The notes beneath the pieces were generated by a model. It saw nothing but the letters and a program-made list of their open reading frames with translations. It had not been told where the DNA came from and did no database searches. From Neelides folsomi (Eukaryota; Arthropoda; Collembola; Neelipleona; Neelidae), in contig JAQGBZ010000082.1 of assembly GCA_034687125.1 (NCBI GenBank), positions 62,001 through 126,000 of the forward strand: a DNA stretch of 64,000 nt, in the 5' to 3' direction. The position numbers were made by a program, and so were the translations under genes. Below, piece after piece: positions 12,001-22,700 of this stretch. Every line of letters starts with the position of its first letter. Position 1 is the first letter of the stretch.

Positions 12001-14616
12001 TCGGTCCCAAGGAACCATTCATTTTTGTCATGATCATCTGAGCTTTAGGAGGAGACACTCTGACAGGAGAAAAAGGCTCACACGCCCTTTGTAAAATACC
12101 AATGAGTTCATCCAAGTTACAAAGGTTGAGATTACACACTTAACATATATATTATACCTAAGTGTGGTATAGTACACCAAATAAAGAGAAATATAATCAA
12201 TGAAGAAATATAATCGATTTTCCCATTTAGATTTTCTATCAATAGAAGTTTCACTTCAAAGAAAAATCCCAAATTAAAAATGTGACTACCTTATATAGGT
12301 ATAGATTTTATATATATATGGTATATATTAGTTTGTAATATTTCAGATGGGTTTACTCTTTTACGAAAAACCGGCGGTGACCTTCGAGTCATTTCAAAGG
12401 CCAAGGTAAATGGAGATTGTTTGGGATTTTTTTCTCGAATGTTATTTCTTTTGTAGATGAAGACCATGAAGATGAGTCTCACGATTGTCCTCACCTTCGT
12501 GGCTTGTTGGACTCCCTATTTTGTGGTGTATGACATCAGGGTGTTCTCTGATTACCATTACTCCATTCCAGAAGCCGTCGTGGTGTTGGCAGAAACTCTG
12601 GCCCTTCTCAATTCAAGTCTCAATCCTCTCATTCTGCTCTGTTTTAACCTCAGGATACGACAAGGACTCCAAGAGGCATGTTCCTTTAATCTCTGCCTCA
12701 CATCTCAGTATGTTTCCTCAAAATTCCATTTATTCCTTTGGTCCTTGCATCCAATTTCCTTTTTGATTTATTCCCAACTTGTATTGAATGCATCTAAAGG
12801 ATATCAAATATCTTATTCCTAGATATCAAATATCTTGAATAGATTCAAAGTTGAAAAATCTCAAATTTACAAAATCTTGACAAATTTTTAAAATACTATT
12901 TTGTACATTTGTACATTATAGCTAATTAAACTCACTCTCATTGTTAGTAATTCACATACCCATGTGATAAATATATTATTGAAAAACTGAATCATAAATC
13001 AAAATGTACGAATATTGTTAATACTCGTAATATTTACAAATGAGGATTTTAAGATTCTAAGTAATATTGCCTTATTTGTACAGGAATTTCTTTGAGATCC
13101 TTAAATTACCTACAGGATGATTCGTTAACGTTTGAACACTATTTATTAATTATTTTATAGCTAAAATCAGCATTAATATTCCAATTAGCGATATTTCTTT
13201 GCTAATATACCTTTTATGGTTAAAATCAAAATATAGTTTTGTTTAGAATTATAACGGGTAAAAGAATACACCCGGAAAATGAAAGTGTGGTAAAAGCATT
13301 TTTCCGGGAAAGTTTAATGCAATAGAAATACCCGTGAAAATCTTTAAAACTCAGTTTAGATTGGTAAATTGGAACAATACATAATTTCAAGAACTGAATT
13401 GGATTAATAAAAACAACAAAGGCCCAAGGATTAGCAAACCAGAAAAAATCGAGATCGAAGGAGAGTTGAGAGGACCAAACTTCAGAAATTCTCTCTCTTT
13501 CCATCAATATGGAATAGAATTAGTAAAATTAGGGCTAAATATGTGTAAATTAGGTCTTAAATTAGACATTAGCTTATTAATAAGAATAGAGGATGTTAAA
13601 TAGAAAACATGGAGGGTTTGCACATTAAAATTATTTAGTAAATCATCTGTTCAATCGTTAACGAATCATCCTGTATATAGGAATTATAGGTAGGTATATA
13701 CCATAGATGAAGTTCAAATGATAATAATCTTCTAAATTATATGAAAAAAACCAACATTCCTAGAGCATTGATGGAAACACAATTTGCTTATTCATTTCCA
13801 AATGTTAAACATTCCATATGAAATATTCCTTTTTGAGTTACAGGATTTGTCTTCGAATGACAATGACAGAGATTCATTCTTCTAATCATGTTATACATTC
13901 GAAAAAGCTCAGAGGCTTCACATTTAACCCAGTCGAGTTTTCCCTTACAATAAGATAAGTGTTCCCATCACTCAATGTCACCTTACAGAAGTTGCCATTA
14001 AGGCTAAGATGCTCTTTGAGCACAAATGAACTTCATTCAATTACCTTAAGCTCTGAATCTTATTACTACAAATTCATTGCACTAATTCTAGAACTAACCA
14101 GGTTTTACATAATTAGCTAACATTTGCAGAATTGAATTTACCATATTCCTATACCTAATTACCTACTCTATATGTATTTAGGTATACATAGGTATGCATT
14201 TATGTAGTTATTAGGACTTTACATTTTTCCATTAGATTTTTATGTGGATTTTGATTGAGATTTAATTTTCAATATTAAATTGATTGAAAATGACTTTGAG
14301 TGAAAATTATAAATTTATTTCTAACAGCCATCCACAGCCATGTGAACAATCAGACGCGTCGTTTTCATCTTCGACAATATTATTTAAAGGGATTCGAAGA
14401 GACGACATTCGTCAGCCGCCGAATCCTCGGAAGTGGAAGGGCGGAGAGTTGATCTTTGACCAAACTACGCGTCATATTCAATCCAAGCGATCTCAAAGGC
14501 ACGAACAAGAGAGGAAAAGGCTCGCCATGGAATTTTCCTATTTAAAATCCCCAAAGAGAGATTCAAGTGAAGGAAGCTCTTTGGGATCTTCCACCAACGC
14601 CGTGTCGCAGCTCTAA
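6061..14616 (+). CDS. Rhodopsin-family peptide GPCR (vasopressin/CCAP/NPS-type)
   Basis: Six exons: 6061-6375, 9691-9924, 11550-11736, 12347-12405, 12457-12707, 14328-14616, giving 444 residues. The protein is a plasma-membrane peptide receptor expected to signal through G proteins. The N-terminus has a glycosylation site (N22). Seen motifs: GN in TM1 (58-59), D90 in TM2, C117 at the top of TM3 and C192 in loop 2 (the conserved disulfide), DRY at 141-143, CWTP at 282-285 in TM6, and cysteines after TM7 for palmitoylation. The phrases KTMKMSLTIVL and LALLNSSLNPLI resemble vasopressin, CCAP, neuropeptide S and GnRH/AKH receptors, so the ligand is left open. The TM7 NPxxY motif reads NPLIL (321-325), lacking its tyrosine. 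The basic, serine-rich tail is a separate exon. The nearest ATG to the domain was taken as start; an upstream in-frame GTG was ignored. Confidence 0.88.
10312..10779. mobile_element. Foldback/MITE element in GPCR intron 2
   Basis: Two arms of about 90 bases, 10426-10516 and 10615-10706, are near-perfect inverted copies. Both contain CAATCCACGCGGAA and AAAGTCCTATACTTGTAACA on opposite strands, separated by about 100 bases. Outer ends share CAGGG(TG)CACC-like termini, and the right end abuts TA at 10780-10781. The transcript of this intron would form a long hairpin. Apparent open frames here are only the repeat read through. No transposase remnant was recognised. Confidence 0.65.
11912..12139 (-). 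other. Unassigned protein-like open stretch in GPCR intron 3
   Basis: The minus strand stays open for about 75 codons and is less AT-rich than the surrounding intron. It contains phrases such as LDELIGILQRACEPFSPV and SPPKAQMIMTKMNGSLG. No family is recognised, and no ATG with a good context or clear splice pair defines a gene. It could be an exon of a small nested gene, an eroded transposon piece, or chance. Confidence 0.2.
12800..12836 (+). repeat. Two-copy direct repeat
   Basis: GATATCAAATATCTT occurs at 12800-12814 and again at 12822-12836 in GPCR intron 5. Only two copies are seen and no function is implied. Confidence 0.6.
13113..13673. mobile_element. 561-bp TIR element in GPCR intron 5, TA-flanked
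   Basis: The left end reads CAGGATGATTCGTTAACGTT. The reverse complement of the right end reads CAGGATGATTCGTTAACGAT, and both continue TTGAACA. TA flanks the element at 13111-13112 and 13674-13675. The interior is AT-rich with a 93-codon minus-strand open frame that shows no recognisable transposase motif. This is a non-autonomous element of Tc1/mariner-like design. Confidence 0.8.
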
Positions 14617-17256
14617 TTCACTTCCGCTAACAGACATTCAAAATTCATCTCTCTATCAAAATTCATCAAAAATTTACCAAAGCTGCGGGTACAAATTAGA
14701 TAGAAATTTTACTTTTTCAAGCAGAATGCTTTTGACCAACTACTTTCCAAAATTATGAAAATCAAACCTGAATTTCTCGAAGCAACCGCTATGAGAATAT
14801 TTTTAAATTATATGAAAAAAATATAACTTGATCATTTTGATGGTATTTATATAACAATATTATTTATTCATATTCATATATATTATATTAATCAAATCAT
14901 CAGTATGCTGCTGAATATATTACAGATTTTGAGAATATAACATAAAAGTAAATGCGTTAAAGGATTTATAATAAATCGTAAGTATTTAAAAACATGATCT
15001 AAAATATATTAAGAGAAATATATATATAAGTACTGCCTAAATACTTATGATATTAATATATACTACATGATCAATGGTCATTGTCACTAGTTATTAGATT
15101 CTACACATACTAGGTATGTACATAGTATACGGATACTATTATGTATGTGTGTAATGTCAAGTTGCTCAAGTGTTGAATTTTTATTATGAATGCGTTTAAA
15201 TTTATATTTTTAATTAAAATTATATTTTACTCATTTATTGACTATTATATCGAATTTTGGTATGTTAGTAATCACAGCCCATTGTAGTTTCTCACATTTT
15301 TTTACAAAACTTTTCTATATAGACTGGTATAAGTATATGAGAGATATTTATTGACTATAGGTATATCATACCTATTGGGGTTTTTATTGTACATACCTTA
15401 AGTATTTATGTGTATTTACTTAATCGATTTTTTTAATATTTTCTTGATCTACTATTCATTATTCGCTGTGTGAGTCAAATGTTATTAAGTACAAATATTA
15501 AGATTTAAAAATACAAATATACTTTCAATTCGTTCATTTTTGTTACCAATGAAATAAAATGTGAAATGCTAGAGCTCAATTTTAATTAAAAGAATTACAT
15601 AATTGCATTTAATGTACCTAAGACACAACATATATCCTACTTATGACAACATCGATTTCATATCTTTATGAGTATTATGCATTTAAAAGCATGAGTAGAA
15701 TATTGTATTTAATATATTTTACATTATTATTATTTGCATTAGCTCAATTTCGCCAAGTTTGACTTTATATATGAAAATATTTATGAAAACGGAAGTGAGA
15801 GTGAATGAGCAGGGCGAATTGGTTTCATTTCTCCGTGGCGTGGTTTCGCCAACAACTCAATGGACAATCGCTGGGCCCAAATTGTAAATTGAGTGAAACA
15901 TTTGAGAATTAACAGAGTTTGCGGAGAAGAATCTTCATTTTCGCACCTACATACACTCGACAGCCACCCATTTATTTTTGAAGATGCTGTGTGGTCTGTG
16001 AGGTTTTCTTTCTCCACATGAGCGAATTTCCCTCTTGTCATCTCATAACTCAAAACCTCTTTGGAAGATTTGGATTATAACTCACTTCCATACGAATTCA
16101 TGCTCATGGAGAAATGGACAGGTTGGAGAAATAGAATTATGAACCATTTTTCACATTCTTATAAAGACTAGTTACCTAAAGTGTTATACTTAAATATACA
16201 GGTATAACGGTGTTTGTTCTAAACCATCCCATATTCTTTATAATACATACTCATTTTTTTCATATTTTCATATATGAATTGCAATTTTACATTGAATGAT
16301 ATTACATTTCTACTACATATTTACATTATTGAGAAAATAATCCCGATCTTCTTAAAAGACCGTTTATTAATTTCATCTTTTCCAGTCTCTTTGTTTAACT
16401 TTTATCATCCATAGATATTTCAACCAGTGGATCTCTATTCAGGTAATATAAAAATCACGCTTCCAGGATCTACTTTATTGCTGTCATTACATTATAACTT
16501 ATAAGTATTTATTAGTTAGATATAAGTTTAATAAGTTAATATATCCATAAAAGTAATTTTATAGATACAATAAATGCTTTATATTCATTTAAAATGACAA
16601 ATTTTACTGGGAAATATGAGACTTGTGATGGATAGAATGCAAAAAGCTGAAATAATATTGGGAGGGTCTGCCAAACCTCAAAAAGGAAAATGGAAATCTG
16701 GAAATTATTGGCGAATCAAAATAATATTTAATTATTTACGTTTTATGTGATTTAGTAAGTTAATTAAAAGATATTCAATTTACTTTTAAAGAATTTCACA
16801 TTTAGAATAAAAATTTCATATCTTTTTGTGTTAATTCCCAAATTCAATTTAAATTTCTTTTCTCAAAGTTTAATCGAGCTTCGAAATAAGACTACAATAC
16901 AAACAAGGTATGGTGTTAAATTCATTTGAATTTTCAATTAACAAAATTGCTAATGATTGAACTAAAATTTCTTAATGAACTTTTAATTCTTATTTGAAGT
17001 TAAATTTATTCTTTGTTTATTAGTTTTATATTTTGCGAGCTCAAGTTTGAAGAACAATGAGAGCTTCGTAAAGGAACTATCATTCGGATTGATAGTTTAT
17101 TAAACCTTTGGAGCTACAATCCACAATATTTGCCAATACTTCATTTAAAAAATACTAAATCCTGGCTTTTTTAATTCCATCGCTCGATGAGGTTTGACCA
17201 TTTTAATTCCTTCCAAACCAATCAGCCTAATTGAGTTCTTAAATGCGTAGTTAAGC
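14617..17256. other. Intergenic region between GPCR and BACURD, with one complex island
   Basis: Most of it is AT-rich with no coding signal. The exception is 15781-16060, a less AT-rich, complex block holding a 90-codon minus-strand open frame without recognisable motifs. The block could be a promoter or untranslated first exon for the downstream BACURD gene, or a small unrecognised gene. Nothing else was found. Confidence 0.4.
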
Positions 17257-18485
17257 ATGTCGGGCGATCAGAGGACGGTGATCAAAGGAAACCCATCTCA
17301 ATATGTGAAATTGAATGTTGGGGGATCTCTGCATTACACGACGATTGGAACTCTGACCAAAGTTCCTGATACAATGCTCCAAGCCATGTTTTCGGGAAGA
17401 ATGGAAGTCCTCACTGACTCCGAAGGTATTTAAATTAATTGATTAATGAATTTTTGATCTTTGAATTAATTTTATAGTATTTATTTTAATCACAACTATT
17501 TTAATGTTATATCAATATTTAACTATATATATTGTAATATTGTAAAAGTGTTTAGATATTATTCTGTTAATTATTTAATATTTTAGGTTGGATTCTGATC
17601 GATCGTTGTGGAAAGCATTTTGCGACAGTTTTGAACTTCTTGAGAGATGGGAACGTTGGGCTTCCGGTGTCGAGTCAAGAAGTAGAAGAACTTTTAGCAG
17701 AAGCCAAATTTTACTGCATTTCCGGAATGAGCAATTTGTGCGAAAAGGCACTTGAGGCAAGGAAGAGTGGAATGAATCCAATTTGCCAAGTTCCTTTCAT
17801 CACTTCAGAGGAAGAAAGGAAGCAGTTCATTGCGACTGCTACCAAGCCAGTTGTTGAACTTCTCATCAATCGCCATAATAATAAATATTCATACACGACG
17901 TAAGAACATTGAATAATTAAAACATTTCAACCGAGGGCACATTTGTTAATTAATCTTTTCATTATCACCCTTAGAACTTCGGATGAAAATCTATTGAAGA
18001 ATCTCGAAATGTTTGATCGGCTGGCTCTGAGATTCAATGGACGAATTCATTTTATCAAAGATGCCATTGGACCTTCGGAGATTTGTTGTTGGAGATTCTA
18101 CGGGATCGGGAAGAAATTCGCTGAAGTTTGTTGTACTTCAATTGTCTATGCAACTGATAGGAAACACACAAAGGTGCTTTTAATTATTAATACTTACTAA
18201 CATTATATATTACATATATCTTTAATTAATTACATTTGAATAATTAGTTAAAAATTTATTAAACATTTCATTTAGGTTGAGTTTCCAGAAGCGAGGATTT
18301 ATGAAGAGACTCTCAATTCATTTCTTTATGAGAATCGCCCAGGGCCTGATCAAGAACTCATGAGAGCAACTTCCGGCAGAGGAGTCGGTGGCGTAAGCAG
18401 TGTCACAAATTGCACATCTGATGAAGAGGAAGAAAGAAGAAACATTCGATCTTCAAATCTCACCAAAAACATATTGAGCCGATGA
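17257..18485 (+). CDS. BTB/POZ adaptor for CUL3, BACURD/KCTD10-13-TNFAIP1 family
   Basis: Four exons: 17257-17425, 17587-17899, 17975-18173, 18276-18485, giving 296 residues, slightly shorter than the usual 310-330. An N-terminal T1-type BTB domain (about residues 18-120) contains [18 protein letters not shown], the potassium-channel-tetramerisation hallmark, then [19 protein letters not shown] and [19 protein letters not shown]-specific C-terminal half follows ([26 protein letters not shown]-like [19 protein letters not shown]). The family tetramerises and bridges CUL3 ubiquitin ligase to substrates such as RhoA, and some members bind PCNA. The role here is inferred from the family. The C-terminus is a low-complexity Ser/Glu/Arg tail. 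It converges on the ULK gene. Confidence 0.93.
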
Positions 18486-19700
18486 AAATGTGAAATAAAT
18501 GCAATTTGACCATCAATTCCACACTAAAAGTCTCTTACTTTTCACTTTTAGTAAAATAGTGAAATTGTAGTTATTTGTTGTATTATCTACAATTTCAATT
18601 ATATTGATACTTTAATAATTATTAACCATATGCATCATATTGTTAAAATCATCATGAAGGTATATGGAAAGGCCAATGATTTAAATAACAAGGCAATTAT
18701 TCATTTTGGTAACTAATTTTATTTAGCGCGTACACAATTACGTTTTCATGATATTAAGAATATTCGACAAATACCAGAGGGTTGAGGCGAGGGTATTTGA
18801 AATATCACATTTAAATAAATCTTCATCACAACATCAAATGAAAAGTGCAATATAAAAAAGTTAAATTTGTAGGTTTGTCATTAATTACATCCATTAGCGT
18901 TTTCCTAAAATTGTATTCATGTGGATGAGAAGTGGTAGGTACAAGATTGAAATGCCTTTTCTATTTCTCCACGTTCAACGGCATTGAACTTTGCATTTGA
19001 GAAATCACATTGATAAGGCATTGTTCTGGTTTAAAATAACTAAAAATTGAATCTAATAAACCCTAAAGGTCAAAAGGTATCTTACACAGACACAACTCCA
19101 CGTTTCCCATATATTTATCCTATGTACTAAAGTTTAAAACCTTTTTTTTTAAATTTCTTTTAATGGTGGGCATTTAACTTTGCATAGATCCCGGCCCTTA
19201 ATAGCCATATTACAAATCTAGGGCAAAATATGATTAAATCCCTCCATATACATACTTATGATATTTTTATATTTATTATTTATATTCTGATTTAAGATAT
19301 TAAGGTAATAATAGTGAATCATAGGAAATTACATGATTATACTAATTGTAATTAGTAAAGTTCTTAAATAGTAAAATGTATATATTTTATATCCCTTTCG
19401 TTTCTCCTCTCATTCTCTGTGACTTCCACCAAAATGCTGACTAAATGTGTACCTTTGTTCCGGTTAGTTTGAGGGGACAAATGTACGATTGCGAAAAAAT
19501 TAACAAATATTAAACAAGTTAAAAAAATAAGAAAAATGACCCGAGCTCCTAAAACACCTTCTATTTGCACTTTTAAATTTTTAAATAAAAATTCTACACA
19601 CGCAAGGCCCTTCAAAAGGGTCGTGAAGAGGATTTTGGAGTTCTATGACTTGTGTCATGAATAAATTGTTTAAAAACGATCTCATATTTCAATTTGATGA
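18486..19700. other. Convergent intergenic region, 3' flanks of BACURD and ULK
   Basis: About 1.2 kb between two stop codons. It should hold both 3' UTRs. An 83-codon minus-strand open frame at 19364-19615 lies in the ULK 3' flank and has no recognisable domain. No repeats were identified. Confidence 0.45.
18494..18499 (+). terminator. Polyadenylation signal of the BACURD gene
   Basis: AATAAA lies 8 bases after the stop codon, which would give a very short 3' UTR unless a later site is used. Confidence 0.55.
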
Positions 19701-22700
19701 TTAGGGTGAATGAGTCTCTGTGAAATTGTCGTCGAATGAGGCCGTGACAAATCCCTGTTGTTGCAAAACAAAAAGTCGTTTCTCCACCGCATCTTTGTCT
19801 AAATCAATCAAATTGTTTATTTAGAGTAATCAAATTCATATCAATCACGTGATAACTCTGTCGGTTCAAAACTCACATTTGAGAAGAAGCTGCTTCTCAC
19901 TATCAGACCCAACTTGTTGATAAAGACTGTGGAGGAGAATTTGTGCTGTTTGATATCTCTTACAACATTCTGATGGATTCCCAAACAATTCATCCAAAGC
20001 CGCTGCTTGACACTAAAAAAGAAATAAAAAATAACCAAAATCAGCATCGTTAATTTATTTATTTATCCTCTCAGAAAGGGATTTTATTACCATGTCGATG
20101 GCATGCGTGTAGAGAATTCGATCCGCATTCAAGTAATGTTGATGAATCAACAAATTTTGTGGGACGACGGAATGAAGCTTCTTTGTGGCTGTAAAACTTG
20201 ACTTAAATCGCTCATTCAACTGAGCCACCACCTTGAACAAAAGACATTTACATTAAAAAGATGGAAATAAATAAAAGATTTAAAAGAATTGAAAAATAAA
20301 AACAATTCTGACTTGTTTGACAGCTGCTGAAGGCCTCAGCCGCCCTTCTTCAAGTTCGTCCTTCGCGAGTCTCAAAGCCGATGAGAGCAAATGGAGGGAT
20401 CGGACATAAAGGACGAGTTGCTCAGATTTACTCCCTGTACTTCCCGTCTTACAACAAGAATCTTCAGCTCTGTTAAACCAAAAAATGAATAAGAAAAGAC
20501 CACAAAACTTAAATGAGAATTAAACAAAACTTAAAGCAAACTTAAATGAGAATTAATGGTATAATAAGGCTTTATAGAAATATGATTTATTTTTGGTTTC
20601 TAACCTGGCCGAATCTTGGATCTTAGCAAAAAGGGCTCCTTTGGCCTTTGCCAAATCTAAGATGCAGTCCACAAGGGCCAAGACAAAATTAAGCTTGGCA
20701 AGGGTTTGGTTATGCTCTTTTTCAAGAAGCGTCTCTTCGGTCAATTGCGGAGGTTCAAAGTTGAAAACGAAGTGATCGGGCGGGGGCGATGCGGCAAAGA
20801 GTAACGGGGCGGAGTCGAGACTTGACCGCCTTGGACTTCCTCCACTATTAGATCCAGATAAAATCCCATTCCCTCCACCTCCACAATATTGAACTAAAGG
20901 GAACTGAGGCGGAGATGTCGCCGGAGTGCCTTGAGTTGGAGTAAATTGAACTCTGGGCGGAGACAAAGAACTCACATCTGGAGACCATGTGTCTATAAAA
21001 ATAGACAATTTAACAACGCATTCATTTTCATCCTTAAAGTCATTAGAGAAATGAAGGAAAAATAGTTAATTTTACTAGATTTGTTCTTTGCTCCACAGCT
21101 TTCTGCCTTCGTTGGATTTTTGTAGTTGGCCGAGAGAGGAATTGCCACTTTGTTCGAGGGCGAATTGCTGCCCGAATTGGGTTCGCTTTTCCCACATGGA
21201 ACGGGAATCGGCTTTGATTTGGGCATCGGTGGGACAACAACAAATCCAGCTGATTCAGGCGACGAAGCAGCTTTGTCTTCCTCAAGGGGAGATTTGCTAA
21301 CAGGACGCGGCATGGCCACCGGAGATGTCGCAAGAAAAGGATGAGAGAAAAATGAGGAAAAGTCCAAGCGTTCTTTTGGATTTCTTTTAAGAAGTGAATG
21401 AAGGAGCTCAGTGAGCTCTCCAGAAGTCCCGCTCGGGATCCTACAAAATCCCTCATTAAATATCACCGAACATCATCACAAAAAAACCATCTAAATATTT
21501 AATTACTTTGGGTTCAAGACGAGATTCTTCTCGTAAAAGTTCTTGAGTTGTTGGGGCGTTTGGGCGCTAAAAGGAGCTTTCCCAGTTAGACATTGGTAGA
21601 CGATCGTGCCAAGAGACCAGAGGTCGGCCTTCGCATCATAATTGAGTGACATGATCACCTCCGGGGCCTACAAGTAGAAGAGTCACAATTAGCCCCTATA
21701 TTAGATATATTATATATGAAGTCGTACCATGTACATGGGAGAGCCACAAAGTGTAGCGGCCATCACTCCGTCTTGCAAAAACCGTGCAAATCCAAAGTCA
21801 GCTAAAATAAAACCAAGAGAGAGTTAAAGATTTGGCCAAATGCCCGCCAAAAAACTTACCTATTTTTAATGAGATTTCTTGTGGGGCAGGATAAGGTTTA
21901 TGGTAGGTGAGAAGGATATTCTGGGGCTTGAGATCTCTGTGAACAACTCCTTTAGAGTGCAGCGCCCGCATCGCACCCGCTACACAAACAAAAGCCCATT
22001 CATTAAAATCATCGTTTGATTTATATTTTAATTTCAAGTTTGATTCGATTTATACTGGAACAAACCTAATTGGCGGAGAAAAAGTCTAATCGTATCTTCG
22101 CTCAACGTCCCCTTCCCTGTTAAAAAAAGGATTATGATCGTAAAAAAGTGAATGCGCATTATCGCTGATGTGAATTGTCTGATTACTGTGAACATATTCC
22201 AATATAATAGACACATATAAAATATATGTACATATACGAAGCTTCCTCATCGCAGACTCCCCATGGGTTTCATTGAAAATGAGACAAGCCTATGTCTGCA
22301 CCCATTTTAGCATTATACAGGAATTCACAATATACTATTATTGCGTGAGGGTCTGGAATAAATGTCAAGGTCGCGTCTGAGTCTTTTCCCCCTCAATGTT
22401 CCCCTCTTCGCAAAAAAAGATCCCAATCCCCCCCAGATCTCTTGATGCCATTGAATAACAAATCATGTCTTCCTACTTGACCTACTCTCAATTAAAATAA
22501 CTTGTAGAAAGGAACTCGGAAACCTTCACCACGCGACTCCCACGAAACTCAATAAGAATCATCACTTCGTCTTTCAATCAAAGAAACGTCTTTCAATCAA
22601 AACAAGGCGGCCAGAGTTGAATGATTTAATTATCACTTTATATCCCATACATTATACATAGGTATACACATGAGTATGAAATTATATCATTTATAAATTC

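Noticed and set aside
22240-22330. Structured-looking block in ULK intron 5 considered as a small RNA gene
   Set aside because: No tRNA arms, no snRNA-like motifs and no stable long stem could be made out.
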